Origin: Acidobacteriota bacterium
GTDB taxonomy: Bacteria > Acidobacteriota > Aminicenantia > UBA2199
DNA length: 5,506 bases
Direction: 5' to 3'
NCBI GenBank assembly: GCA_021817755.1
Contig: JAKAGC010000329.1
Coordinates: forward strand, 1-5,506
How positions within the stretch are numbered: the stretch's first letter is position 1; each line of letters begins with the position of its first letter. Positions 1-5,506 of the stretch are shown here, one piece after another. The translations under genes were made by a program, and so were the position numbers. The notes under the pieces are model-generated. The model searched no databases, was not told the DNA's origin, and worked only from the letters and a program-made list of their open reading frames with translations.

Positions 1-36
1 GAAAAAGTTATTAAATCCGTATTGGAAACAAAATAA
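1..36 (+). CDS. Possible C-terminal tail of an upstream gene (partial)
   Basis: The first reading frame is open from the left edge and reads EKVIKSVLETK before a TAA at 34-36, one base ahead of the next ATG at 38. The tight packing matches the other junctions in the window, and a short charged helix is a common ending for glycosyltransferases, so a preceding operon gene probably ends here. Eleven residues cannot identify a family. The second frame is also open to the edge and is in frame with the membrane protein gene, so a different arrangement is not excluded. Confidence 0.4.
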   Translation, partial: EKVIKSVLETK

Positions 37-37
37 A

Positions 38-1390
38 ATGACAGAAACCATAAAAAAACAGAACATCTCTTTTAATCCTGTTGTTCAATTTTTATATTTT
101 TTATTATTGAATACATTCCTATTCAATCACCATTTCAAAGTGGGCGTAAATCTTTATTTATCTGATTTTATTGCTATCGCTATCATCGGTTTTACAATTC
201 TTCACTGGCTCCAAGATTCCCCTCCCCGCATTCATCGTTCATTTCTTTTCTCTTATTTTATACTCTTCCTATATTTTCTTTTTCTTATTTTTTATGCCTA
301 TGTCATTCTGGAAAATGACACCAATGCAATATTAGGAAGACTCAGGCATTTGTTCATTTATCCCCTTCTTTTCTTTTCAGGTTTAACATTCATTCAAACC
401 CAAAAGGATATTCAAACGATCTTTTTTTATATTCGAATTCATATTCTCTTCGCAATAACATTTGGAATACTCAGTTTATATAATCCATCCCTGAATTTTT
501 CAAGGATTTATCTTGAAGGAGAAATAGTCGATACACTTTATTTTATGCTTGTTCCCTATGGAACCGCTTTATTTTGTTGTATATTATTTATATATGAATT
601 ACTCGAATTATCCAAAAAAGGTGTTCATACCTTCCGTTCACTTTTCTTCATGCTAATCTCTGTTGTAGGGATTGTTGGAACACAAAACCGCAGCCTGTTG
701 GGTACATTTATCATCATGATCATCCTGGCCTTTTTTTACAGTTTCAGAGCCCAGAGTCCTATCAAGGAACGGATGAGAATTTTTCTTTCCTTTCTAATAT
801 TGTTATCTATAATCGGTGGATTATGGGTAGTTCAAACGCCTGTTTATGATAAATTCAAAAGACGTATCAACCAAACAATCAATGTATTTTCCGGTAAAAC
901 AAACTTTTTTGCAACAATTCCAGGGGTTCGGATAGGAAGAACAATAGCCACTTATAGGGAATGGATAAAATCACCGATCATTGGGTGTGGTTGGGGAAAT
1001 CAGATAACAGAGTTTAAAATTTACGATTTTGATGGAAATTACATTCGAACCAATTACGGTACACCTCATAATTATTATATTACAATTCTATATCAAATTG
1101 GTCTTATCGGATTTATAATTATGATGCATCTATACTTTCGTATTTACAAAAAGATTAAACCCAAAAAACGATTACAAAAAGATAATACTTATAGGTACAC
1201 ATTTCTAATTTTTTTTATAGGATTCATGATTTTCAATATTGCCAATACACATTTTTATGGTAATCCGGTATTTATCCCTGTATTCTTTTTCTTGATGGGG
1301 AGCATGGTTTCTTTTTCAATTCAACAGGAAGATGAATCATTGAAAGCAGTTGATGGAGATAAAAACTCCAACCCATTAAAATGGAAGTGA
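38..1390 (+). CDS. O-antigen ligase/polymerase-like polytopic membrane protein (Wzy/WaaL type)
   Basis: This 450-residue inner-membrane protein probably polymerises lipid-linked repeat units or transfers a finished glycan to its acceptor on the periplasmic face. About ten to twelve hydrophobic segments are visible, for example near residues 14-30, 42-58, 69-92, 104-120, 127-148, 165-188, 199-236, 248-266, 343-364 and 388-427. A large hydrophilic loop at about 267-342 carries the O-antigen ligase (Wzy_C) signature: arginines at 298 and 301, then SPIIGCGWGN (312-321) and TPHNYYI (342-348) with His344, followed by the helix YQIGLIGF. The GTQNRS stretch (214-219) matches the small-residue/Arg motif of these proteins. 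The C-terminus (428-450) is hydrophilic and probably cytoplasmic. The ATG at 38 has only a weak ribosome site (GGA at 24-26), but the protein starts naturally there with a short polar segment before the first helix. The gene ends four bases before the glycosyltransferase. Ligase and polymerase cannot be separated by sequence alone. Confidence 0.85.
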   Translation: MTETIKKQNISFNPVVQFLYFLLLNTFLFNHHFKVGVNLYLSDFIAIAIIGFTILHWLQDSPPRIHRSFLFSYFILFLYFLFLIFYAYVILENDTNAILGRLRHLFIYPLLFFSGLTFIQTQKDIQTIFFYIRIHILFAITFGILSLYNPSLNFSRIYLEGEIVDTLYFMLVPYGTALFCCILFIYELLELSKKGVHTFRSLFFMLISVVGIVGTQNRSLLGTFIIMIILAFFYSFRAQSPIKERMRIFLSFLILLSIIGGLWVVQTPVYDKFKRRINQTINVFSGKTNFFATIPGVRIGRTIATYREWIKSPIIGCGWGNQITEFKIYDFDGNYIRTNYGTPHNYYITILYQIGLIGFIIMMHLYFRIYKKIKPKKRLQKDNTYRYTFLIFFIGFMIFNIANTHFYGNPVFIPVFFFLMGSMVSFSIQQEDESLKAVDGDKNSNPLKWK

Positions 1391-1394
1391 ACGG

Positions 1395-2453
1395 ATGAAA
1401 ACCATTTTACTATTCGATGCTGAGACTCAACTTTACCGGCAATCACTCTACTCCTATTTTCAAAAAGAATTTGAAAAACATGGATATGCATTAAAAGTGA
1501 TATACGACAATAAGTTGAACAATATACCCAATGATGGGCTTTTCAAGGGTATTCATTATTCATTCAGAAATTTTAATAAAGCCATTAAAGAACATGAAAC
1601 CGATCTGATTATTTTATTTGTATGGCTGAGATATCGCTTTTTACTCCCGTTTATGATATTCAACCGGTTAAAAGGTATTAAATTGATTTCCTGGTCTCAT
1701 GGGATTAATTTGCAAAAACGGAATCAATGGTTAATGAATCAATTCTATTACCTTCGCCAAAGGCTTGCTAATGGATTAATCATTTTCTCTGAGAATGAAA
1801 AAATTCACATTAAGGCATCCCATAAAAAACTCTTTGTCGCCAATAATACCCTTAATTTTTATGATTTCCCTAAGATCGATGCTTCAAAAGAACAATTAAA
1901 AGAAAAGTACGGTGCATTCGGTAAAAAAGTTGTTTTATGTGTCGGGAGAATGAACACCAACAATCGGAAACCCGAATACCTTATAAATGGATTTACTGAA
2001 AATCCACCCAATAATACACTGTTATTTATGGTAGGGCCCGGGTTTTCCCAGGAACAGAAAAAAAAGATGGAAAATTCTGTCAACATCCGATACATGGGTG
2101 CTATCTATGACTCCATTACCATCAATGAAATATACCAAATGGGTGATATTTTCTGTATGCCCGGTGCCATTGGACTCGCCATCAATCAGGCATTCTATTA
2201 TGGGTTACCTGTTGTAATGGAAGATGTTTACCACGGCCCCGAAGGCATCTATTTAAAGGAGGGTGAGAACGGTTTCATTTTTAAACAGGGAGATATTAAG
2301 GATATGATGAATAAAATAAACATTCTACTTCAGAATGAAGAACTATATAAACGCTTTTCAAACCATGCGAAAGAAACCATACGCAATGAAGCATCAGTGG
2401 AAAAAATGCTAAAAGGTTTCCTGGAGGCAATCCGGTATGTCGACCAACCCTAA
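1395..2453 (+). CDS. GT4-like glycosyltransferase
   Basis: This is a 352-residue, probably cytoplasmic GT-B fold glycosyltransferase expected to transfer a sugar from a nucleotide donor to a lipid-linked glycan intermediate. The N-terminal Rossmann half runs to about residue 160 and includes a WSHG motif at 100-103. The donor-binding half begins with VVLCVGRMN (179-187), then KPEYLINGF (192-200), FMVGPG (211-216) and the C-terminal signature MPGAIGLAINQAFYYGLPVV (255-274), followed by GPE (281-283) and EGENGF (289-294). The usual GT4 EX7E pair is altered: Gly257 and Gln265 stand at the two glutamate positions, while Glu283 is kept downstream. There is no signal peptide or membrane helix; a hydrophobic patch near 71-90 may touch the membrane. 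Start ATG 1395 lies seven bases after a weak GGAAG site inside the previous gene's end. Its last 17 bases overlap the next gene. Donor and acceptor sugars cannot be read from the sequence. Confidence 0.85.
   Translation: MKTILLFDAETQLYRQSLYSYFQKEFEKHGYALKVIYDNKLNNIPNDGLFKGIHYSFRNFNKAIKEHETDLIILFVWLRYRFLLPFMIFNRLKGIKLISWSHGINLQKRNQWLMNQFYYLRQRLANGLIIFSENEKIHIKASHKKLFVANNTLNFYDFPKIDASKEQLKEKYGAFGKKVVLCVGRMNTNNRKPEYLINGFTENPPNNTLLFMVGPGFSQEQKKKMENSVNIRYMGAIYDSITINEIYQMGDIFCMPGAIGLAINQAFYYGLPVVMEDVYHGPEGIYLKEGENGFIFKQGDIKDMMNKINILLQNEELYKRFSNHAKETIRNEASVEKMLKGFLEAIRYVDQP
2423..2427 (+). promoter_or_regulatory. Strong ribosome binding site inside the glycosyltransferase gene
   Basis: GGAGG sits nine bases before the ATG at 2437, inside the coding region of the preceding gene. 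It fixes the start of the toroid-protein gene despite the 17-base overlap, and suggests translational coupling of the two genes. Confidence 0.8.
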
Positions 2454-3636
2454 TCAAACAGAACAAATCTCACAATCCATAAATAAATTTTTCGCTTGGT
2501 TGGAAGATTACGGTTTTCTTTCATACGATCAATTTGATTTTTGGGGATCCAAACCCGGGGTTTTCTCGAAGAAACTATTCTATAAAAATAAATTACTCGC
2601 ATCACCCATTGTCGGCTTGCTTCAAATCCTCGAAAGCTTCCTGCCGTGGTCACGTCGATTTTTTGCAACCAGGCAGCGCTTTGCGATTGGAGATGCACAT
2701 TTTGCCATGGGTTATATGAACCTGTACAAAATGACCCACGATGAAACCTACTTGAATAAGGCCAAAGCACTTCTTGATCTTTTGAAATCATCGGCAACTC
2801 AAACGCCTTCCGGTATCGGATGGGGATATCCATATACGTGGGTTACCCGAAGGGCGATTTATCCTCCCCGTACACCGTTTATTACTGTGACTCCCTATTG
2901 TTTCGATGCATTTATGGAAATCAGCCGGATTACACAAGAAAAATCATACCTCGATACAATTGCTAATATTGCCTCTTTTGCGGCCTATGATATTCTAGAG
3001 ACAGAAATTTCCCCCGATGAAACCGCAGCAGGTTACGGTTTAGGCGACAAGAGCCAGGTTATTAATGCAAACGCTTATAGGGCAGCTCTACTTCTTCAAA
3101 CATATCAACTCCTCGGTATTACGGAATACAAAGAGAAAGCTATAAAAAATATTAAATTCGTATTAAATCATCAGTGCCCGGATGGTTCATGGCCTTATGC
3201 AGTGAATGAAGATTTTATCGACAATTTCCATACCTGTTTTGTTCTAAAAAATCTTTACAAATGCTACCTCATAGTGAAAGATGAAGAAATAGTGAATGCA
3301 GTAAAAAAAGGATACGATTATTACCGTAGGTTTTTGTTCCGCAAAGATGACTCCCCTATCCATTTTGCACAAGCCAAACATTCCAAATTCAGAAAAATAG
3401 AAATGTACGATTATGCCGAAGGCATCTCCCTTGGAATACTTCTTCAAAATGAAATCCATGATGCGTTGGCGTTTTCTTTAAAACTGGCACAACAACTCAT
3501 CCACAGATTTCAATTGAAAGACGGCCACTTCGTCACACGGGTTTCCACACTCAATACGATGAACACAATTCCCTATCTCCGTTGGCCCCAGGCACAGTTA
3601 TTTTATGCCCTGACATCGATCATGGTTAATACTTAA
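2437..3636 (+). CDS. Alpha/alpha-toroid (six-hairpin-like) protein of a polysaccharide cluster, function unassigned
   Basis: This 399-residue protein has no signal peptide or clear membrane helix, so it probably acts in the cytoplasm. It appears built of repeated helical hairpins. Five related segments of the form Y-L/K-x-x-A/I-x-x-I/L can be seen near residues 105-119, 171-186, 231-246, 285-300 and 343-360, the spacing expected of an alpha/alpha-toroid such as six-hairpin glycosidases, polysaccharide lyases and the C-terminal domain of glucuronyl C5-epimerases. Conserved-looking aromatic and acidic blocks lie at inter-helix loops: WGYPYTW (129-135), TPFITVTPYCFDAFME (146-161), INANAYRAALLLQTYQL (209-225), CPDGSWPY (247-254), DFIDNFHTCFVL (259-270), YDYAEGI (324-330) and RWPQAQLFYAL (382-392). 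The paired Asp/His/Trp content suggests a sugar-binding cleft. I cannot assign a reaction: epimerase-like, lyase-like, glycosidase or purely structural roles all remain open. It overlaps the glycosyltransferase by 17 bases and precedes the methyltransferase by 23, so it belongs to the same operon and probably acts on the same glycan or its precursor. Confidence 0.75.
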   Translation: MSTNPNQTEQISQSINKFFAWLEDYGFLSYDQFDFWGSKPGVFSKKLFYKNKLLASPIVGLLQILESFLPWSRRFFATRQRFAIGDAHFAMGYMNLYKMTHDETYLNKAKALLDLLKSSATQTPSGIGWGYPYTWVTRRAIYPPRTPFITVTPYCFDAFMEISRITQEKSYLDTIANIASFAAYDILETEISPDETAAGYGLGDKSQVINANAYRAALLLQTYQLLGITEYKEKAIKNIKFVLNHQCPDGSWPYAVNEDFIDNFHTCFVLKNLYKCYLIVKDEEIVNAVKKGYDYYRRFLFRKDDSPIHFAQAKHSKFRKIEMYDYAEGISLGILLQNEIHDALAFSLKLAQQLIHRFQLKDGHFVTRVSTLNTMNTIPYLRWPQAQLFYALTSIMVNT

Positions 3637-3647
3637 TCTGTGAAAAT

Positions 3648-3653
3648 AAGGAG
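3648..3653 (+). promoter_or_regulatory. Canonical ribosome binding site of the methyltransferase gene
   Basis: AAGGAG lies six bases before the ATG at 3660, in the 23-base gap after the toroid gene. It is the best Shine-Dalgarno match in the window and supports this start over any downstream ATG. Confidence 0.8.
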
Positions 3654-3659
3654 AATAAA

Positions 3660-4370
3660 ATGAGTGAACCGATTTTTTCACATATCAATGAAATCATTTC
3701 TATTGTCCACGGTGAAGTATGTACTTCCCAGCAAATGGAATTCCTCTATAAACTATCATATGAAACCAAAGGAACCGGAGAAATCGTTGAAATAGGAACA
3801 AACATCGGTAAAACTGCTATTGCATTAGCTTACGGACAAAAAGTAAAAAAGGGAAAACCCATTCACAGTATCGATATTTATGAACACCCCGATATTGTAA
3901 AAAACCTTGAATTAGGAGGTGTTTCCGACTATGTAAACCGAATCGTACTCCCTAGTCACAAAATAGCCGGCAAATGGGATAAACTTATCGAGTTATTGTG
4001 GATCGATGGAGATCACTCATATAAAGGCGTCTGCTCAGATATTAAAAACTGGACTCCCTTTGTTATCCCCGGTGGACTCATCGCTCTACACGATTACCCC
4101 GGGCATCGCAACTCATTAGAAGTTTGGAAAGGAGTAAAAAAATATTTTCTTCGTTATCCCTATAGATACCGAGTCATTAGCGACCGGGAAGCAGGGAGTA
4201 TTATTGTTTTTAGAAAACTTCCCTATAATCCCCAAAAAATAAAAATCGGAAAGAAAATCAAAAACAATATTTATTGGTTATACCGGAATTTGCGATCAAT
4301 TGCAGTACATTATTTCCCCGGATTAGCACAGTCGATCAAGAAACTTCTATCAACCCGTACCAAAAAATAA
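3660..4370 (+). CDS. Class I SAM-dependent methyltransferase (Methyltransf_24-like)
   Basis: This 236-residue soluble protein probably transfers a methyl group from S-adenosylmethionine to a sugar of the polysaccharide or its precursor. The SAM-binding motif I is GEIVEIGTNIGKTAIALA (40-57), with Glu44 and the glycine-rich turn. The acidic end of strand 2 is SIDIY (70-74, Asp72). The family-typical strand 4 block is LLWIDGDHSY (112-121, Asp116, Asp118, His119), then DIKNW (127-131) and PGGLIALHDY (137-146, His144, Asp145). In relatives the Asp/His positions of these blocks can bind a metal ion. The fold ends near residue 187; residues 192-236 form an extra tail with twelve Lys/Arg and no Asp/Glu, which may bind membrane phospholipid or an acidic glycan. 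The start is fixed by the strong ribosome site. The gene sits between the toroid gene and the amidotransferase gene on the same strand. The acceptor is unknown, and O-methylation is only the commonest outcome in such clusters. Confidence 0.85.
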   Translation: MSEPIFSHINEIISIVHGEVCTSQQMEFLYKLSYETKGTGEIVEIGTNIGKTAIALAYGQKVKKGKPIHSIDIYEHPDIVKNLELGGVSDYVNRIVLPSHKIAGKWDKLIELLWIDGDHSYKGVCSDIKNWTPFVIPGGLIALHDYPGHRNSLEVWKGVKKYFLRYPYRYRVISDREAGSIIVFRKLPYNPQKIKIGKKIKNNIYWLYRNLRSIAVHYFPGLAQSIKKLLSTRTKK

Positions 4371-4415
4371 CTATTTTTATAAACATTTAAAACATAACAA
4401 AAAGAGAAATCCAAT
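4371..4415 (+). other. AT-rich 45-base gap before the amidotransferase gene
   Basis: This is the longest non-coding stretch in the window. It is almost entirely A and T with a weak AAGAG ribosome site at 4402-4406, nine bases before the ATG. No inverted repeat with a T-tract, and no paired -35/-10 boxes at normal spacing, could be seen. It is best read as an ordinary spacer within the operon. Confidence 0.6.
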
Positions 4416-5506
4416 ATGTGTGGAATTTGCGGAATTATTAACCTTAATGGACAACCTGTCCGAGAACCCGAATTGCAGCGCATGATTCAGTTAATCAAAC
4501 ATCGCGGCCCCGATGATATGGGGTTCTTTATACAAGAGAATACCGGACTCGGAAATGTTCGCTTAAGCATTATCGATTTATCTGAAAAAGGACATCAACC
4601 CATGTTCAGTCCTGATAGACGCTATTGTATGGTTTACAATGGTGAAGTTTATAACTACCTCGAATTGAAGGAAATCCTGAAGCATAAACACCCCTTTTAT
4701 ACCGCTACAGATACCGAAGTCGTATTGAATGCTTTTCTCGAATGGGGACCTGCAGGCCTGGATAAATTGAATGGCATGTTTGCTCTTGCCATTTATGACA
4801 CAGTCACAAAGGAACTCTTTATCGCCAGGGATCGCTTCGGGATAAAGCCCTTCTACTATTACATCGATGACAGCATTTTCCTGTTTGCCTCTGAACAGCA
4901 AGTTATACTCCCCTTTTTAAAAAATAAACTCCCAAACAGAAAAGCCATTTACGAATACCTCGTATTCAATCGTACCGACCAGGGAGACTATACTTTCTTT
5001 GAAGGAATCCGAAAACTCCCCCACGGCTCCATGGGAATTCTAAAAAATAATAAACTGGAAATCAATAAATGGTACCATTTATGGGAATCATTAAAGCCAC
5101 CTTTCAAAGAGCCACATGAATTCTATGACGCATTCAAAGAATCCATCCGTTTACAATTACGCAGCGATGTTCCTGTAGGTGTTTGCCTCAGTGGTGGATT
5201 GGATTCATCCGGGATTGTTTCCGTACTGGTAAAGGATTTCGATAAAACCGATTTAAATACCTTTTCAGCCATTTATGATGAAGGTGAAAAAGAAGATGAA
5301 CGAAAATTTATAACTCTTTATAACTCAACATTAAAAAACATGTTTTTTACCTTCCCAACTGCTAAAAGTCTAATCGAAGACCTTAACTCGTTTATAACAT
5401 GCCACTCCGAACCCGTCGCAACTCTCGGACCATATGCCCAATATAAGGTGATGGAACTGGCACGAAACCACGTCAAAGTGACTTTAGACGGACAAGGTGC
5501 CGATGA
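4416..5506 (+). CDS. asnB: Glutamine-dependent asparagine synthase-like amidotransferase (5' part, cut by window edge)
   Basis: The visible 363 codons are the N-terminal amidotransferase domain plus the start of the synthase domain of an AsnB-family enzyme. The family hydrolyses glutamine, channels ammonia, and uses ATP to activate a carboxylate, giving an amide. MCGICGI begins directly at the ATG, placing the catalytic Cys at position 2 after Met removal, which fixes the start. Glutaminase residues follow: RGPDD (30-34), Arg49 in VRLSIIDL, NGE (75-77), and Asp99 in TDTEVV; ARDRFGIKP is at 137-145. The ATP-pyrophosphatase loop is LSGGLDSS (258-265), after SDVPVG (250-255). DER in the insert, then SEP and finally LDGQGAD (357-363), are typical. 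The full enzyme is usually about 550-650 residues, so roughly 200-290 are outside the window. No stop occurs in frame. In polysaccharide clusters such genes may amidate a sugar carboxylate rather than aspartate, as proposed for WbpS-type proteins; true asparagine synthase activity is equally possible, so the symbol denotes the family. Confidence 0.93.
   Translation, partial: MCGICGIINLNGQPVREPELQRMIQLIKHRGPDDMGFFIQENTGLGNVRLSIIDLSEKGHQPMFSPDRRYCMVYNGEVYNYLELKEILKHKHPFYTATDTEVVLNAFLEWGPAGLDKLNGMFALAIYDTVTKELFIARDRFGIKPFYYYIDDSIFLFASEQQVILPFLKNKLPNRKAIYEYLVFNRTDQGDYTFFEGIRKLPHGSMGILKNNKLEINKWYHLWESLKPPFKEPHEFYDAFKESIRLQLRSDVPVGVCLSGGLDSSGIVSVLVKDFDKTDLNTFSAIYDEGEKEDERKFITLYNSTLKNMFFTFPTAKSLIEDLNSFITCHSEPVATLGPYAQYKVMELARNHVKVTLDGQGAD

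Noticed and set aside
1859..2095. 78-codon open frame on the - strand
   Set aside because: It is antisense to the donor-binding half of the glycosyltransferase and shows no ribosome site or family signature.
2554..2560. Short palindromic G/C run (CCCGGGG) as a hairpin or site
   Set aside because: It lies within codons of the toroid gene, has no extended stem and no T-tract, so nothing beyond chance supports it.
2534..2719. 61-codon + strand frame and, at 3244-3459, a 71-codon - strand frame
   Set aside because: Both are shadows of the toroid-protein gene with no independent support.
2450..2833. 127-codon open frame on the - strand
   Set aside because: It lies wholly inside the toroid-protein gene, has no recognisable motif, and the + strand protein has coherent repeats and a strong ribosome site.
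4371..4400. Possible internal promoter in the AT-rich gap (TATAAA-like bases near 4378)
   Set aside because: There is no matching -35 box at 16-18 bases upstream, and AT-rich sequence produces such matches by chance.
4578..4901. 107-codon open frame on the - strand
   Set aside because: It is antisense to the well-conserved amidotransferase domain of the AsnB-like gene, whose catalytic residues are in the + frame.
5504..5506. TGA at the right edge as a stop for the AsnB-like gene
   Set aside because: It is out of frame: codon 363 ends at 5504, and bases 5505-5506 begin the next codon (GA, probably the Glu of GQGADE). The gene continues past the window.

Overview
The window is a stretch of bacterial DNA, moderately AT-rich, with every recognisable gene on the + strand and almost no space between genes. 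It reads as the interior of one operon for a cell-surface polysaccharide (O-antigen, capsule or exopolysaccharide). The genes have ATG starts, two of them with clear Shine-Dalgarno sequences, so the source is a bacterium. The Wzy/WaaL-type membrane protein favours a Gram-negative cell, but the phylum cannot be named from the sequence alone.

Layout, left to right. Bases 1-36 probably hold the last codons of an upstream gene. Bases 38-1390 encode a 450-residue polytopic membrane protein of the O-antigen ligase/polymerase type. Bases 1395-2453 encode a GT4-like glycosyltransferase. Bases 2437-3636 overlap it by 17 bases and encode a soluble all-helical protein that looks like an alpha/alpha-toroid carbohydrate-active enzyme of unassigned function. 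Bases 3660-4370 encode a class I SAM-dependent methyltransferase with a strongly basic C-terminal tail. From 4416 to the right edge runs the first 363 codons of a glutamine-dependent asparagine synthase-like amidotransferase, cut by the window after its GQGAD motif.

Working together, the glycosyltransferase would add a sugar to a lipid-linked oligosaccharide in the cytoplasm. The toroid protein, methyltransferase and amidotransferase are candidates for modifying sugars or finished glycan. The membrane protein would polymerise or ligate the exported glycan. The combination of an amidotransferase with a toroid enzyme raises the possibility of an amidated uronic acid in the polymer; this is inference. 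No RNA gene, insertion sequence, CRISPR array, convincing promoter or terminator was seen, and there is no gene-free stretch longer than 45 bases.
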